Source: Periplaneta americana (taxonomy: Eukaryota; Arthropoda; Insecta; Blattodea; Blattidae). Taken from it: a stretch of 64,000 bases of DNA. This document shows positions 1 through 14,038 of this stretch, one piece after another. The position numbers were made by a program, and so were the translations under genes. The DNA is taken from assembly GCF_040183065.1 (NCBI RefSeq), contig NC_091123.1, positions 113,806,821-113,870,820 on the forward strand, in the 5' to 3' direction. Every line of letters begins with the position of its first letter. Within the stretch, counting starts at the first letter, position 1. The notes beneath the pieces are model-generated. The model did no database searches, was not told the DNA's origin, and saw only the letters and a program-made list of their open reading frames with translations.

Positions 1-523
1 TCTGCTGTCAAAAATCTGAAAGTTAGAATTTATAAAACAGTTATATTACCAGTTGTTCTTTATGGTTGTGAAACTTGGACTCTCACTTTGAGAGAAGAAC
101 AGAGATTAAAGGTGTTTGAGAATAAGGTTCTTAGGAAAATACTTGGGGCTAAGATAGATGAAATTACAGGAGAATGGAGAAAGTTACACAATGCAGAACT
201 GCACACCTTAAATTCTTCACCTGACATAATTAGGAATATTAAATCCAGACGTTTGAGATGGGCAGAGCATGTAGCATGTATGGGCGAATCCAGAAATGCA
301 TATAGAGTGTTAGTTGGGAGGCCAGAGGGGAAAAAAAACCTTCGGAGAGGCCGAGACATAGATGGGAGGATATTAAAATGGATTTGAGGGAGGTGGGATA
401 TGATGATAGAGACTAGATTAATCTTGCAAGGATAGAGACCGATAGTGGGCTTATGTGAGGGCAGCAATGAACCTCCGGGTTCCTTAAAAGCCATAAGTAA
501 ATATTATTATTATTATTATTATT
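1..523 (+). mobile_element. LINE 3' fragment (endonuclease-reverse transcriptase C-terminus)
   Basis: Reads from the first base as the C-terminal end of a non-LTR reverse transcriptase: VLYGCETWTLTLRE near 55-95, FENKVLRKILGAK, and RRLRWAEHVACMGESRNAYR at about 250-310. The frame breaks at about 385, and weak homology continues to a (TTA)n tail at 505-523, a typical LINE 3' end. The element is cut by the window edge. A second copy of the same block is at 3380-3600. Confidence 0.8.
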
Positions 524-859
524 ACAGCATAAAAGTTAATATTGTTACTTGTTACAGTTTTAACATACACGCCATGTTCCCACTTCTTTGGATGTTGTTT
601 TTGCCATTCAGTATTTCTCTTTCATATCGTTAACGGACTTTAACCTTCTTAAGCATCACTTATAAATTAGTGTACGGTTGATAAGATCAATTGTCCAGCC
701 CTTATGACTAAATTCTCTATTATTACATATTGGATTCCTGTGAGATAGACTTAAAACCCCTCCTAACAGACACCACATCTATTCAACTACACTCTGTGTC
801 ATTTTTAACTTTTAGTGTCTAAAATTCCAGACTCTAATTACACTACCCAACATGAAATT

Positions 860-1110
860 TGTCCACACCTGTGGAGTAACATTAGCGCATCTGGCCGCGA
901 AACCAGGTGGTCCAGGTTCAATTCCCAGTTGGGGCAAGTTATCTGGTTGATGTTTCTCCAGGGTTTTCCCTCAACCCAATATGAGCAAATGCTGGGTAAC
1001 TTTCGGTGCTGGATCCCGGACTCATTTCACTGGCATTATCACCATCTCATTCAGACGCTAAGTAACCCAAGATACTGATAAAGCATCGTAAAATAACTTA
1101 CCCAAAAAAA
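860..1110 (+). mobile_element. tRNA-derived SINE, partly decayed
   Basis: Contains a pol III box B-like GGTTCAATTCC (915-925) followed by a body that matches the copy at 29181-29430: TTTCCCTCAACCCAAT, GAGCAAATGCTG.GTAACTTTCG, CTCATTTCACTGGCATTA and an A-rich end. Box A is poorly preserved. Members of this family are common in cockroach-like genomes as far as I remember. Confidence 0.65.
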
Positions 1111-1246
1111 ATAAACCATGAAATTTACCTGCATGAAGATAATACATGTAATATAAATGACAATCAAGAGGAAATTAAATGCAGAATAAATATGGGAAAT
1201 GCCTATTATTCGGTTGTGAAGTAAAAAAAAAAAAAGTTGTTGTTTT

Positions 1247-3379
1247 CTAATGCCAGGCATTTGACAATAAAGTCATTTGACCTCTTGCACTCCAATATTT
1301 TTCAAAGATATTGTCATGGTTAGCCACTAACGCACAGATTTTGAGATGTTCTGAATCCATTTCTTGATTTGAGCTGCACAATGGGCAGTCAGGAGACTGA
1401 TATATTCCAATTCTATGCAGATGCTTGGCCAAACAGTCATGGCCTGTTGCCAATCTAAATGCAGCTACAGAGGATTTGCGTGGTAAATCGGGAATCAACT
1501 GTCGATTATGATGCAGAGAGTTCCATTTTTTCCTTTGAGATTGTGTTATCAAATTTTGTTTGTTGAAGTCTAAGTATGTAGATTTAATAAATCTTTTCAC
1601 AGAGTAATACGTAGATTTAGTAACAGGTCTGTAAGTAGCAGTGCTGCCCTTCTTTGCTAAAGCATCCGCATTCTCGTTTCCCAGGATTCCACAATGGGAT
1701 GGTATCCATTGGAATACAATTCTTTTATTGAGTGTTATTAGTTGAGAGAGCATTTTATTTATTTCTGCTATTTGAGATGAAGGTGTGTGTCTAGAGACTA
1801 TTGATAGAATAGCTGCTTTGGAGTCTGACAATATAACTGCATTCTTAAATTTATTGATGTGGCAGAGAAGATTCCTAAGACTTTCACTTTCTCCATCAAA
1901 ACTTGTTTTTCCATATCCAAGAGATCTATAAAGTGAGAAGAGACAGCACGTAACACCTGCACCTGCACCTTGTTCCCCAGAGATCAAGGATCCATCGGTG
2001 TATAAATGAAGCCAATTTTGTGGAGGGTACCTAATATTAATTGTCTCTAAAGACAATTGTTTCATTATTTCAGTGTTTACTTCTGATTTCAGTATTTCTT
2101 CTGTTAAATTTAGATTATACTCTATATTTAATAGTGTTAAAGGGTTTGATTTAATTTGTAAGTTTTCTTTTAAATTTGGGACGTTGATTTTCTGTTTTAA
2201 TTCTTGAACCATGGATGTGAAACTTTTTTGAGTTTTTAATCTACGGAGAGGACTGTATGAATGCGAATTGTTTCCTGGTAATCTGATAAGTTTTTCATAT
2301 TGAATCAGTGCTTTTTCTTCTATTATCATTTTGATGCTGTTAATATTAGTGAGGAATCTCATAGAATCTATTGGAGTTATTTTGATTCCACCAGTGATGA
2401 GCCTGAGAGCTTGGTTTTGAACGCGTTCTATTTCGTTTATGAAAGGTGAAGTAATTAAAATTTCTCCACAGTATGTCAGCACTGGCTGTATAAACATTTT
2501 GTATGTAGTGTTCAAAGTATTTCTAGAGCAACCCCATTTCTTTCCTGCTAGTCTTTTCAGAAAGGAGAATCTTTTACGAGCTTTTTCAGAAATGTATTTC
2601 AAATGGTTGCTCCATGTTAACTTACTATCGAAAATAACTCCAAGATATTTGGATTCATAAGTCCTAGGAAGGTGTTGCCCATTGTATTGGATATTGAATT
2701 CTCTTTCTTTTTTACCAAGTGAAAATATTTGGTAGTTACTTTTGCCTAAATTGAGTGTCATCAAATTTGGTGTATTCCATTCATGTAGTTGATTTAGAGC
2801 TTTAAGAGCAGAATTTTGAATTTTGTCTCTATGTCTGTGAGATCCGGAAGTCCACAAAACTATATCATCTGCAAATAGTGCTATTTTCATGTTTGATTCC
2901 TCTAATAGAGAGGGTAAGTCATTTATATAAATATTGAATAAAGTTGTGCTGAGGACAGCGCCCTGGGGTAGACCTGGATATGTTTGTCTGTAACTAGAAA
3001 GTGAGTTATTGAATTTAGTGGCAATGAATCTTTGACTAAGGAATTCTGATATCCATCTGAACATATTGCTGGAGATACCTAATTTCTGGAGTTTTAATAA
3101 TAATTTATTTTTCTAAACAGAGTCATATGCTAATTGAAAGTCAATAAATATTGCCACGTTATCTTCTTTTTTGTTAAAACTGTCCTTTATTTCTTGGCCG
3201 AGGCGTATGACCTGTTCATTAGTAGAGTGTAGTTGTCGAAAGCCAGCTTGTCTTGGTGATAAAAGATTTTGAGATTCTAAATACCAAGTTAATCTGTTGG
3301 AGATCATTGACTCCATAGTTTTTGCTATCATGCTTAGTAGTGCTATTGGTCGATAACTATTAACATCATGAGCAGGTTT
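1247..3379 (-). pseudogene. LINE reverse transcriptase / RNase H ORF2, 5'-truncated, one in-frame stop
   Basis: One continuous minus-strand frame from about 3379 to 1247, broken only by a TAG at 3113-3115 where a TGG (Trp) is likely ancestral. The last 605 codons are open. Domains in order: RT motifs SYRPIALLS (about 3340), QAGFRQLHST, LPQGAVLS, the catalytic FADDIVLW near 2875, then a RNase H domain (LYTDGSLISG, SDSKAAIL, WIPSHCGILGNENADALA) and a C-terminal CPLC-x8-H-x4-C knuckle. RT plus RNase H places it in the I/R1/LOA-like group. The 5' end is missing from 3380, where it abuts another LINE piece. A far more decayed relative is at 59480-60930. Confidence 0.88.
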
Positions 3380-3600
3380 CCCTTAGTTAGAATATATAAA
3401 ACAATAATTATACTACCAGTTGCTCTGTATGGTGGTTGTGAAACTTGTACTCTCACTTTGAGAGAGGATCAGAGGTTAAGGGTGTTCGAGAATAAGGTGC
3501 TTAGGAAAATATTTGGGGCTAAGAGGGATGAAGTTACAGGTGACTGGAGAAAGTTATACAACACAGAACTGCACGCATTGTATTCTTCAACCTCACAAGT
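3380..3600 (+). mobile_element. LINE fragment, second copy of the 1-515 family
   Basis: Plus-strand reading gives RIYKTIIILPVALYGGCETC, LREDQRLRVFENKVLRKIF and GAKRDEVTGDWRKLYNTELH, clearly the same block as 30-210. It carries an inserted Gly codon and a Trp-to-Cys change in the CETW motif. It ends where an unclassified repeat begins at about 3590. Confidence 0.75.
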
Positions 3601-3680
3601 GACACCAAGAAGGCACCACTTATGAGGCAACTAGGCCAGGAGATAATGGATAGGGTGGCTAGTTCCTTCCCCCCCTCTTC
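3590..3680 (+). repeat. Dispersed repeat, also at 44691-44778
   Basis: The stretch from CTCACAAGTGACACCA through GAGGCAACTAGGCCAGGAGA to CTAGTTCCTTCC recurs at 44691-44778 in the same orientation with about 80% identity by eye. Family unknown. It may be the 3' end or flank of a retroposon. Confidence 0.55.
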
Positions 3681-3999
3681 TTTACTTTAATTTCTTTAAA
3701 TTTTCCAACAGGACTACTGTAAGGCAATTAAGAATTATGACAACAGAGAAGTTATCTATAAACCTTTGCTCTTGTCGAGCAGTTAGTGAGTACACGAGAA
3801 AAACAAACAACTGCTATTGTGTCGCAAACAGATGTGGAACATTCATTCCAGTCTCACATGATCACTACAAAAAAAGTTCACAAGCTATGTGGTACCAGTG
3901 GTGTGAATAAAGAAGTAAAAAAGGCACAAATTTTTAAGTCACTACATTTTCTTCGAAGATCAAAATGCTAAAATACTTTAATATAAATGGTTTTCTCAC

Positions 4000-4379
4000 C
4001 TTTCATCCTCCTCCTGGTTGATCACTACATTAATGCCATTGCTACCAGATGCAGCATTCCCAGTATTTCCATTATCAGTCTCAGGAACAGCTACTTCCTC
4101 TGGAGGGGCAACATTTGTGGCATTACAGCTGCTGGTGGATGGAGTATTTGTTGTGCTACAGTCAATCACAGAAACTGGACCACCATCACCTCTACCGTTC
4201 ATCATACGCTGTCTTTTCCTTCCCATGCTCATTAAAGAATTAAACACAGGACGATGGTACCACAATGAATCTGTTGTTGAACATCTCTCATTGTTCCCTT
4301 CTCTCTCTGCATAATCATGATGCAGTAGATGATTGTAGTTTGAAGAAGTTCCAGCACCACCATCAAGTCCGTCGTATCT
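4000..4379 (-). CDS. Unidentified host gene, coding exon (Gly/Asn/Ser-rich)
   Basis: A 380-nt exon with a TTTTTATTTTTAAG acceptor and an AAG|GTGAGA donor on the minus strand. It reads RYDGLDGGAGTSSNYNHLLH, continues through DSLWYHRPVFNSLMSMGRKR and ends in a Thr/Ser/Asn/Val-rich tail with an acidic VINQEEDE, in phase 2. The order W-Y-H-R-P then a basic GRKRQRMMNGR stretch could be a short interaction or nuclear-localisation motif. It joins the upstream exon at a phase-0 boundary. The gene continues left: later exons must be outside the window, because 1-3700 holds LINE sequence. Confidence 0.6.
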
Positions 4380-4529
4380 CTTAAAAATAAAAATGCTAAT
4401 GGTTACTATACTGTCACCATCAATTATTTCACCTATTATCACTTGTAACAAAATGGTACTTGCAAGACATCACTTCATGTAAGACCTTGCTCCTAATTTT
4501 CTTGAAGGGAAAAAAGAAAACTATTTTAC

Positions 4530-4607
4530 CTTGTATACTGGACCCTTATAAATAATATTACCATTACTCCATAGGCAGTAAGCTGCACAATTCTGTGTTC
4601 TAAAAAG
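4530..4607 (-). CDS. Possible 78-nt cassette exon of the unidentified host gene
   Basis: Flanked on the minus strand by a TGGCTTGCAG acceptor and an AAG|GTAAAA donor. It is exactly 26 codons, phase 0 at both ends, so including or skipping it keeps the frame between 14039-14262 and 4000-4379. It reads LFRTQNCAAYCLWSNGNIIY then KGPVYK, with two cysteines and several aromatics, unlike the Ser/Asn-rich neighbours. This could be an alternatively spliced insert or a chance open stretch; there is no transcript evidence here. Confidence 0.35.
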
Positions 4608-4619
4608 CTGCAAGCCACA

Positions 4620-6440
4620 TTCCTGGATTCCTGGCCAGTGATTTTCACCCTCTCCTTCACTGATGATACAGTATATACATAATGCTCTACAATTCCATTT
4701 CTTAACTGGAATAATAGATTATCTGACTTGCAAAGTTTTCAAGGATGTTCTATGTTAAAAGATTATTTGATGTTTTGATTCCCTACTGATTCTTTTGGAT
4801 GCAAATGTGTAAGAGATTTCTCAATTTTTTGGACCTTAAGTTAAAAATCGGGAGGAGGGGGGATGCATTATATGCAAATGAATATAGTACTACAACGTGA
4901 TGAACCACTCGACGTTTATGACACTTCCATTATTCAGATCATGTTTTTATTAAAGTTGTATGACTGTCCCAAAAAGAAAAAAATGATCAGCTAGAATTTT
5001 TTAAGTCTTAGAAAAGTGAATATGCACATGTGCAGGAAGACCTGATCTGAATGTATGTATGTATGTATGTATGTATGTAATGCTGAAGAGTTAACAGTGA
5101 AGTTATTCTTGTTCTTGCTTCCCAATATTTGGAGGAAGAGAGGGAGGAAGTTCACAAAAGAAATTGTTTCTAAAAGGGTTACCAATATGTCGTAATACTT
5201 TCTATCTAAATATGTAGTAATAAAGGACAAATAACTTTTTCCCAACATTTTGTATTGTAACAGCTGATTAGTGGTTTAACTCTTACATATGCACTAAATT
5301 GCCCATTATGGTAAGCTCAAAATCCCCTCCTTCAGTAGATAAATTTACTTAGACAGGTGTCCACAAGACTAAAGAGTGGCTCAAAATCAGTGCTTTGACT
5401 CTATAATGTTTTTGCTATGAGTACGAATTCGCAATGTGACAGAATTTTATAATCATATTTTTCAGCATAACTATATAGTATAATCATATTAATTTAGAGA
5501 TAATGTTTAACTTAACTAAGACTCTTCTGAACATTTCATACATATGCTAAGTTAGTCGTAAGGAACAAAGGGAGTTTCATTTTCAGGATTGAGTTCAGTA
5601 ACTGAATTATTGTCTGTTTTATTTCTTGCATCTTAATACGATTTAATTTACATTATTGTAGTAAAACAATATATGTTTCAAACTAAGGTTCTGTAAACAA
5701 GGCTTTTTTAAATCTATGTTTTCAATTTATGACAGAGTAACAGGTTCATACCACAATGATGAAAATGCATTTACTACAACACACTATCCTAGTTCACGAG
5801 AATGTGTTTAAACTTTAATCCACAGTTCCCAGGTTCGAGTCACTAACATGGATTTTTTTAAGGTAAGTTAGGTAATGCATGTTCTAAAATTAAAGTCATG
5901 CACTTTAGGCTCTTGTATACCACGCTAAGAAGAAAAGTACGTCCTATTATTTTACAACAAAAATCATAACTGTGGCACAAAATAAAATCATTTTCTATAT
6001 CTGAAATAAAATTAAATTAAAACTAACTTTTTTTTTTTTTTCAGTAGGAAGTCCACCTTTCATCCTACTGGATGACTTCCCCCACCCACTGCATGACTTC
6101 CCCATCTCCAGGGCATAAATCATACTATATAATATGAAATTAAATCTGGTTCTTCTACAAGGACATCCCAGGCATTTTGAATTCGTTGTCAGAATTCATC
6201 AGTGGTCACAGGATGTAGATGCACATCTTCTAAGACATTAAAGATGGCACGTTTTAATATACAAAGACATTTCAAGAAATGATCTAGCCTTTCAAAAAAA
6301 CTTTCCCAGTGAAATTTAGTTTTAGTGTTTTTCTTAAGAACTGTCTTGTGTACATGGTGTGCCATACAACAAAAAAAATGGTACTTACTTAAATATAAAA
6401 TGGTAAATCATAGGAAATGAAAACTGATACAATAAAAAAA
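4620..6440. other. Intronic, no gene seen; (TATG)n at 5053-5080
   Basis: AT-rich intron of the minus-strand gene. It holds a short TATG microsatellite (5053-5080) and, at 6030-6380 on the minus strand, a weak coding-like trace that may be the decayed end of a transposase. No reliable domain could be read. A tRNA-like box B (AGGTTCGAGTCAC) at about 5831 has no matching box A. Confidence 0.4.
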
Positions 6441-6530
6441 AAAATTCCAACCAGAAATGAACCCCAGTCTCCTCCATATGAGTCTTATCCACTACAGCAA
6501 AGAGAGACTGTTAAGACCAACCAAGTGAAG
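6440..6530 (-). repeat. tRNA-like SINE fragment
   Basis: The minus strand reads CTGTAGTGGATAAGACTCAT then GGGGTTCATTTC, a box A / box B pair at tRNA-like spacing, but the acceptor stem does not pair. Probably an old SINE head, not a functional tRNA. Confidence 0.35.
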
Positions 6531-6955
6531 AACATTCAAATCACTCTCAATTATCAATTAGGAGAACACATACCCATTTTCCTTTGACACGACAATGAGT
6601 GAACCACACATTATAACTTCGGTTTTAACCTGAACAGGAGTCAGGCCACTTTTCTGGGGGGATGACTGTATATTGCTATGACATGTAGTCCCTTAGAATC
6701 AAGATGGGTACAGGTTTGGTTTGACCCTCAAAATATTTAATACAATGAAAATATGAAGGCAATGAATAAAATAAGATGGAGGCTAAATCACAACAAACAA
6801 AAAAGAAAATGCTTTAATTCTTCCATAGGTATCATTTGTCATGTGTCTAGTCATTGCCAATTAACTAGCCTTCTCTTTTCCTAAGTTCAATGCACTAGAA
6901 TATATGTTACTTAAACATTACTGTTTTTAAATCAGGAAATAACATTTATAATAAT

Positions 6956-9151
<2,196 letters not shown>

Positions 9152-9289
9152 ATAATAATATATATCAAGAAAATGCTGCTAAGCAACTGTGACAGAATTC
9201 CAAATTTAATGTAGCTATAGAATCCTTCCTTGGCTTATATGAAAAACAAAAAGGCCTTTTGAAGAAAAGCTTCCCAGAACTTGTTACAA

Positions 9290-11425
9290 CAGTAGAACTC
9301 CACAAATAGACACAGCAATAGTCCGTGTGCGAGATAAGGCACGAACTCTGTCTTTCTACGAAGTACTGCAGACATTGGTAAACGTAAGGACTGTACAATG
9401 TTTTTTATGGCATGTGGATCGAAAAATAAATTAAGATATATAATTTTAAATAATATATTCTAGTATATGTGAAACACATAACAAACCAACTTCGTGATTA
9501 GGCATAATTAATATGTGATACATTTGAAACAAAACAAACTTCTGGAGGAAAAACTCTCTACATGTACAGTATCTATATATGTAAATATGTACACACAATT
9601 TCAAAACTTAATTTTCATTTAATGTTCCATATCCCGGATCAGTGTTGTCCATTTGCAGCAAAGAGTTCTTAAAGAAGTTATCTTTGTACACATTTCCAAA
9701 ATCTGAAAAATGTCCTCTGTTGCACTATGTGGTTGAGTTTCTTCTCGACTTTTTTCTTGACCCAACAGCTCGGAAGTCACGTCAATCCATGATTCTACTA
9801 TATTATAAATAGCATCTTTGATGGTGTATTTTTTCCAGAAGTCAGGAATAGATGTTAAATTAACCTCCACAGTAACATCTTACGATATATGTGCTTGAGG
9901 TTTTATATTGCTCCCTGGCCCATGGGCTGAATTAGTGATGTACTGTTTGGTGGTAGGAAACAGCAAATTATTTTGCCATCATTACTTTCTAATTGTGCAA
10001 TATGATGAACTGCCATGTTGTCCATGAGGAGAATTGCCTCTTGTAAATTATTTGCACTCAAATGCTCATGAACATGGGGGACAAAAGAAGAATGAAACCA
10101 CTTAGAGAACATATCAATGTCCATCCATACATCTTTTTGGTAATGGTAACTTACTGGTAGGTTTTCTCCATTTATATTTCTTGAAGCTTTTGGACTCTTG
10201 CTTTTCCCAATAACAACTAGTGGCAACTTGTGACTTCCAGTCACACTACTGCACACCAGGAGTGTCAGTCTCTCTGACTTTTGTAACCGGGAGCTGAAGT
10301 CTCATTACCATGAGCCAATGTTTTGTCAGGAAGAGCTCTAAAGTTTAGTCCTGTTTCATCACAGTTATACAATTGTTCACATACTAGTTCATGTGACTTT
10401 ATTTCACTTCTAAGCTCTTCTATAAATTCAGGAACCATTGTGTCGTTATACTTGTTTTTTTGAAAGATGGGACATGAGAGTTAAGTGGCCGAGCTTGGAA
10501 CTACAGTGCCATGTTGCCAATATGGACTACCACGCTGCCAGCTGATGGAAGGTAGCAAATGTCGTTAAGATGGCTGACGTTAAAACATTCATTGACAATT
10601 GACGTGAAGGTAAGAAAATACAAAAATCGACAGAGAATCAAAGACGAAATGTACCAATGCTAACATTGTGTGCACAATAAATGTCATCAAGAGAACTATT
10701 AAGCACTCGCCACGTGCAAACTTTAAGTTTGGCAACTCAACCGTTGTTACCATAGCAACAGGCCTACCACGCTATGTGACATTCAGTTGTTTTTCCGATT
10801 GCAATGCTCCTGTCATGTCCCATCTTTCAAATAAACAAGTAGGCCTATAGCACTTAACTTTTCACCCTGATCACTGATCTGACGAATACCATGCTGGTTT
10901 TTGAAGTTCCTTAACCAGCCATTCTTAGCTTTGAAATTCGAATCACCTCCCATTTGTTTATTTATCTCTATCACCTTCTCGCATAGCAATGGCCCCATTA
11001 TAGGTATGCCCTGGATCCTTTGTTGTAAAAACCATTCGTACACAGCGGTCAAACTTTTCATCCTTATGACGTGTTCTTACCATTTTCTCTTGAATGTTTC
11101 CATCTAGTTTCTTATAATCACTACAGAATGCCTCGTATTTACATGAATTTTGTTTTATCTGATGCACTGTTCTGATCGAAATGACAAATTCTTAAGCGAT
11201 GGCTCTGATTAATTTATCTTTTTTTAACCATTCAATATTTGTAACTTTTGCTTCAACGTAAGTATACATTTTTTGTTCCCTGCCATGCTACCAACGTGTA
11301 CTAGTATTTGCACTCTACTGCACTGGTTCAACTCATTAGTCCTGTGCCACACGGGGGAGGGTGCACTGACTTACCTCATATCTTGAAGTATGCAAGAGCG
11401 AGCATCTATTTGTGGAGTTCCACTG
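9290..11425 (-). pseudogene. pogo/Tigger-like DNA transposon, inactivated
   Basis: The TIRs match: CAGTAGAACTCCACAAATAG from 9290 and, reverse-complemented from 11425, CAGTGGAACTCCACAAATAG. Minus-strand coding starts MAGNKKCILTLKQKLQIL (about 11287), continues through a CENP-B-type helix-turn-helix (EWFLQQRIQG, NGWLRNFKNQHGI), then DDE_1 motifs NCDETGLNFRALP (about 10350), LLMDNMAVHH and a final PNSTSLIQPMGQGAI (about 9905-9950). The last acidic residue, normally PMDQG, is Gly here. Several stops and frameshifts, plus an inserted MITE, split the frame. The left TSD is unclear; TA follows the right end. Confidence 0.85.
10451..10839. mobile_element. 389-bp MITE nested in the pogo element
   Basis: The 27-bp terminal inverted repeats at 10451-10477 and 10813-10839 share the core GAAAGATGGGACATGA and differ at one base. 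TA flanks both sides (10449-10450, 10840-10841), and removing the insert restores the reading of the host pogo transposase across the site. TA duplication suggests Tc1/mariner-type mobilisation. The interior is GC-richer and has no frame of its own. Confidence 0.85.
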
Positions 11426-11724
11426 TATTTCTGTTATGTAAATATGCATGAATAGGGGCTTCAGTTCTAGTTTGACCAGAATAATTACCGAGTAGTGCTA
11501 TGGCCATCACATTGGAAGGCAGTTCATTTTTAATTGTTTCTGAACATATGGTTGCATGATTTGAGTCCATCAACCTGGGATTAGACCTTAGGAGTATATT
11601 TAAACTCCAAACTTTCTTGGGGAGAGCATGTTGATAATATGCAAATATATGTTGAGTATTATTGATCCAACCAAATAATATAAAACAAATTCATAGTGGT
11701 AATGCTAGTGATAATGTTAATATG

Positions 11725-11857
11725 TATGTATGTATGTATTTATTCACGCTGCAAATGCGTATATATCCGGTGGCAGCGGTAACTAATTACACTCAATAAT
11801 GACAATAATAAACACAATTAATAAAAAATACAATTAATAGTAATTTAATACTACTAC

Positions 11858-11893
<36 letters not shown>

Positions 11894-12480
11894 CAATAAT
11901 AAATTAAATGAAGCACGATCACTTAAAATAACATTAACAGTAAATCTAATTTGTATGTTAACCCTAAGTTCGAACTAAAACCCACGAGTATGATATGTTC
12001 ATACCTACACAAATACCTTTCAGCACTACACTCATTTCACTGACAACTCACTCACTGCACTGGAACTACGACACATTTCACTGATTCTATCCTGATTTCA
12101 CTAACACTTCAAAAACATTTCACTGTTCAAATACTTTGCACTGGCACTATAAACTATAAAGCTTCACTGACAGAAACACACTTCATACTTCACTGACACA
12201 ACACACTTCTTCACTGATACAAGAAAATGTCAATTTCACCCTTTAAATAGTGTGTATAATATACTACCGTCTATTAGTAAAGTCCTTAAGCCTACATTTA
12301 AATACATTTTTGGTTATTGGTAAAGCCTTTAGTAAGTCTGCAGGTAAAGCATTCCAGTCCCTGATAAATATACCAGCACATTATAGATAATAATACCTTA
12401 AATAATGCATGAGTTAACAAATGAAAAAAAGCCAGAACAGAAAAACCTATAGACAAAATACGAGTAAAATATGGAGGGTG
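11725..12480 (-). mobile_element. LINE 3' end, minus orientation (CR1/Jockey-like)
   Basis: The minus strand reads the RT C-terminal block IFIRDWNALPADLLKALP near 12300-12360, then a long 3' UTR with repeated CACTTCACTGACA-type units, and ends in a TGTA-rich tail at 11722-11740. The UTR and tail are the mirror image of those at 13150-13585, so the two belong to one family. Confidence 0.65.
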
Positions 12481-12529
12481 ATTCATTTTATTATAAAAAG
12501 GCTAGCCCCAAATCGACGGAAATAGCATA

Positions 12530-13585
12530 TCTAACAGTAGTGTGACTGTTCATGGAATAACGGAACTACATACATGTTGGGATCCCTATAGAATATATGA
12601 GATAAACTCCTTAGAAAGAATCCAGTATAGGGCAGCTAAATTTGTTAAAGATAAAAGAGAACACAGGAATGATATGACAAAAGAATTTAAATGGGAAACA
12701 TTGGAAAACAGACATAGAAAAACTAGAATAACATCATTGTATAGAGCACATCTAGGTCAAAAAGCATAGGTAGACATAACGGCTTGGTTAGAGAAGCCAA
12801 CGTACTATGGTAGGAATGATCATGATTTTAAAATCAAATGTAAAAATCAGAAAACGGATGTAGGCAAATTCTCATTATAAAATCAAACTATAAATGACTG
12901 GAATCATCTACCTGCAGTGGTCTTTGAGGGCTGTCCTTTCTTAAGGAGATTCAAAAATAACTTAAAAAGTTGTGTATAAAGTGTAAATAAAAAAAAAAGA
13001 TATGTTACATTACTTAAGGTGACATGTATTTACTTACCTGGCGAGTTATTTCTTTGGTTTGAATGTAACTTAGTTTAAAATCGCTTGTAAGAGGGTCTTT
13101 GACTAAAAATGTTTAGTTTAATGTAGTTCTGTTTATAAGTATGAAATTGTTTGTCTTTTGAACTGTTGTATCAGTGAAGCGTGGTGAGTCAGTGAAGTTA
13201 TGGTTTACAGTAGCAGTGAATAATTTCAATCAGTGATAATTTATAGTGTCAATGAAATGTGTTCTGGAGTGTAAGTGAAATATGTTGTGTGTGCCAGTAA
13301 AATGTGTTCTGAAGTGTCAGTGAAATGTGTCACAGTGCCAGTGCTGTGAGAGAGATGAGAATGAAGTGAAAGATCACCAATGTGAAACTTATTTAGGGCC
13401 TATACATAAGTAGGTTGTAGTGAAAAATTAGGTTCACTTATTAATTAGGTTATTTTATATATTATTATTAATTGTAATTATTGTGTATTAACTGCATTGT
13501 GTATTAATTTTTATTGCGTGTAATTAAGTTATCACTGCCACTGGGTGTTTGCCCACTTGCAGTGTAAATAAATACATACATACAA
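12530..13585 (+). mobile_element. LINE 3' end, plus orientation (same family as 11725-12480)
   Basis: Plus reading gives WDPYRIYEINSLERIQYRAA, FVKDKREHRNDM and RKTRITSLYRAHLGQKA, the thumb-proximal C-terminus of a non-LTR reverse transcriptase. It is followed by a UTR of GTCAGTGAAATGTGTT-like repeats (13160-13350) and a TACATACATACA tail at 13570-13584. Stops interrupt the frame after 12768. Confidence 0.7.
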
Positions 13586-13589
13586 GCTT

Positions 13590-14030
13590 AGTCAAGTTGA
13601 CAGTTTTCTTCCTGTGTACATCACTGATAAAACTGCGTTCAGAAACTACAGCCCGATCTGATGTATTTACTGCTACTTTAAATGGAAAGGACAAGGGCTA
13701 TTCATGAATCTACAAGATATAGGAACATACTGTTGATGCTCGTGGACTAAAGAGTTTGCTTTCTCTTTCTACTATGGCAACAGCATATTTTGTTCCTACA
13801 ATCTCCCTTTTTTTCAAGAATGAATTGCTTTCTAACATCACAAGACCTAATGGATATGTAGATTCTCTCCAGCATAACTGTTTTCTTGGCTAGAAACTCC
13901 ATAGTTCCATTTCTTCTGCTGCCACAGCTGTCTATGATCTACTGAAGAAAAATGTTATTTCCCGAGTTCCCTTATAAAATACAGAAGAATATTAATTCAT
14001 AACATTTAAAGGAAACAATTATGTTGTTTC
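13590..14030. other. Intronic, nothing recognised
   Basis: AT-rich sequence with no credible frame, splice-bounded exon or repeat that I can identify. The same applies to 14265-14940 and 15790-16050. Confidence 0.4.
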
Positions 14031-14038
14031 TACTCTAC

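Noticed and set aside
3786..3971. A 61-codon plus frame upstream of the 4000-4379 exon
   Set aside because: No splice support, no known motif, and on the opposite strand to the supported host exon.
6030..6380. Minus-strand trace (FNVLEDVHLHPVTTDEF-like) as a Tc1/mariner C-terminus
   Set aside because: The pattern is too short and without catalytic motifs; I kept it only as a note in the gap entry.
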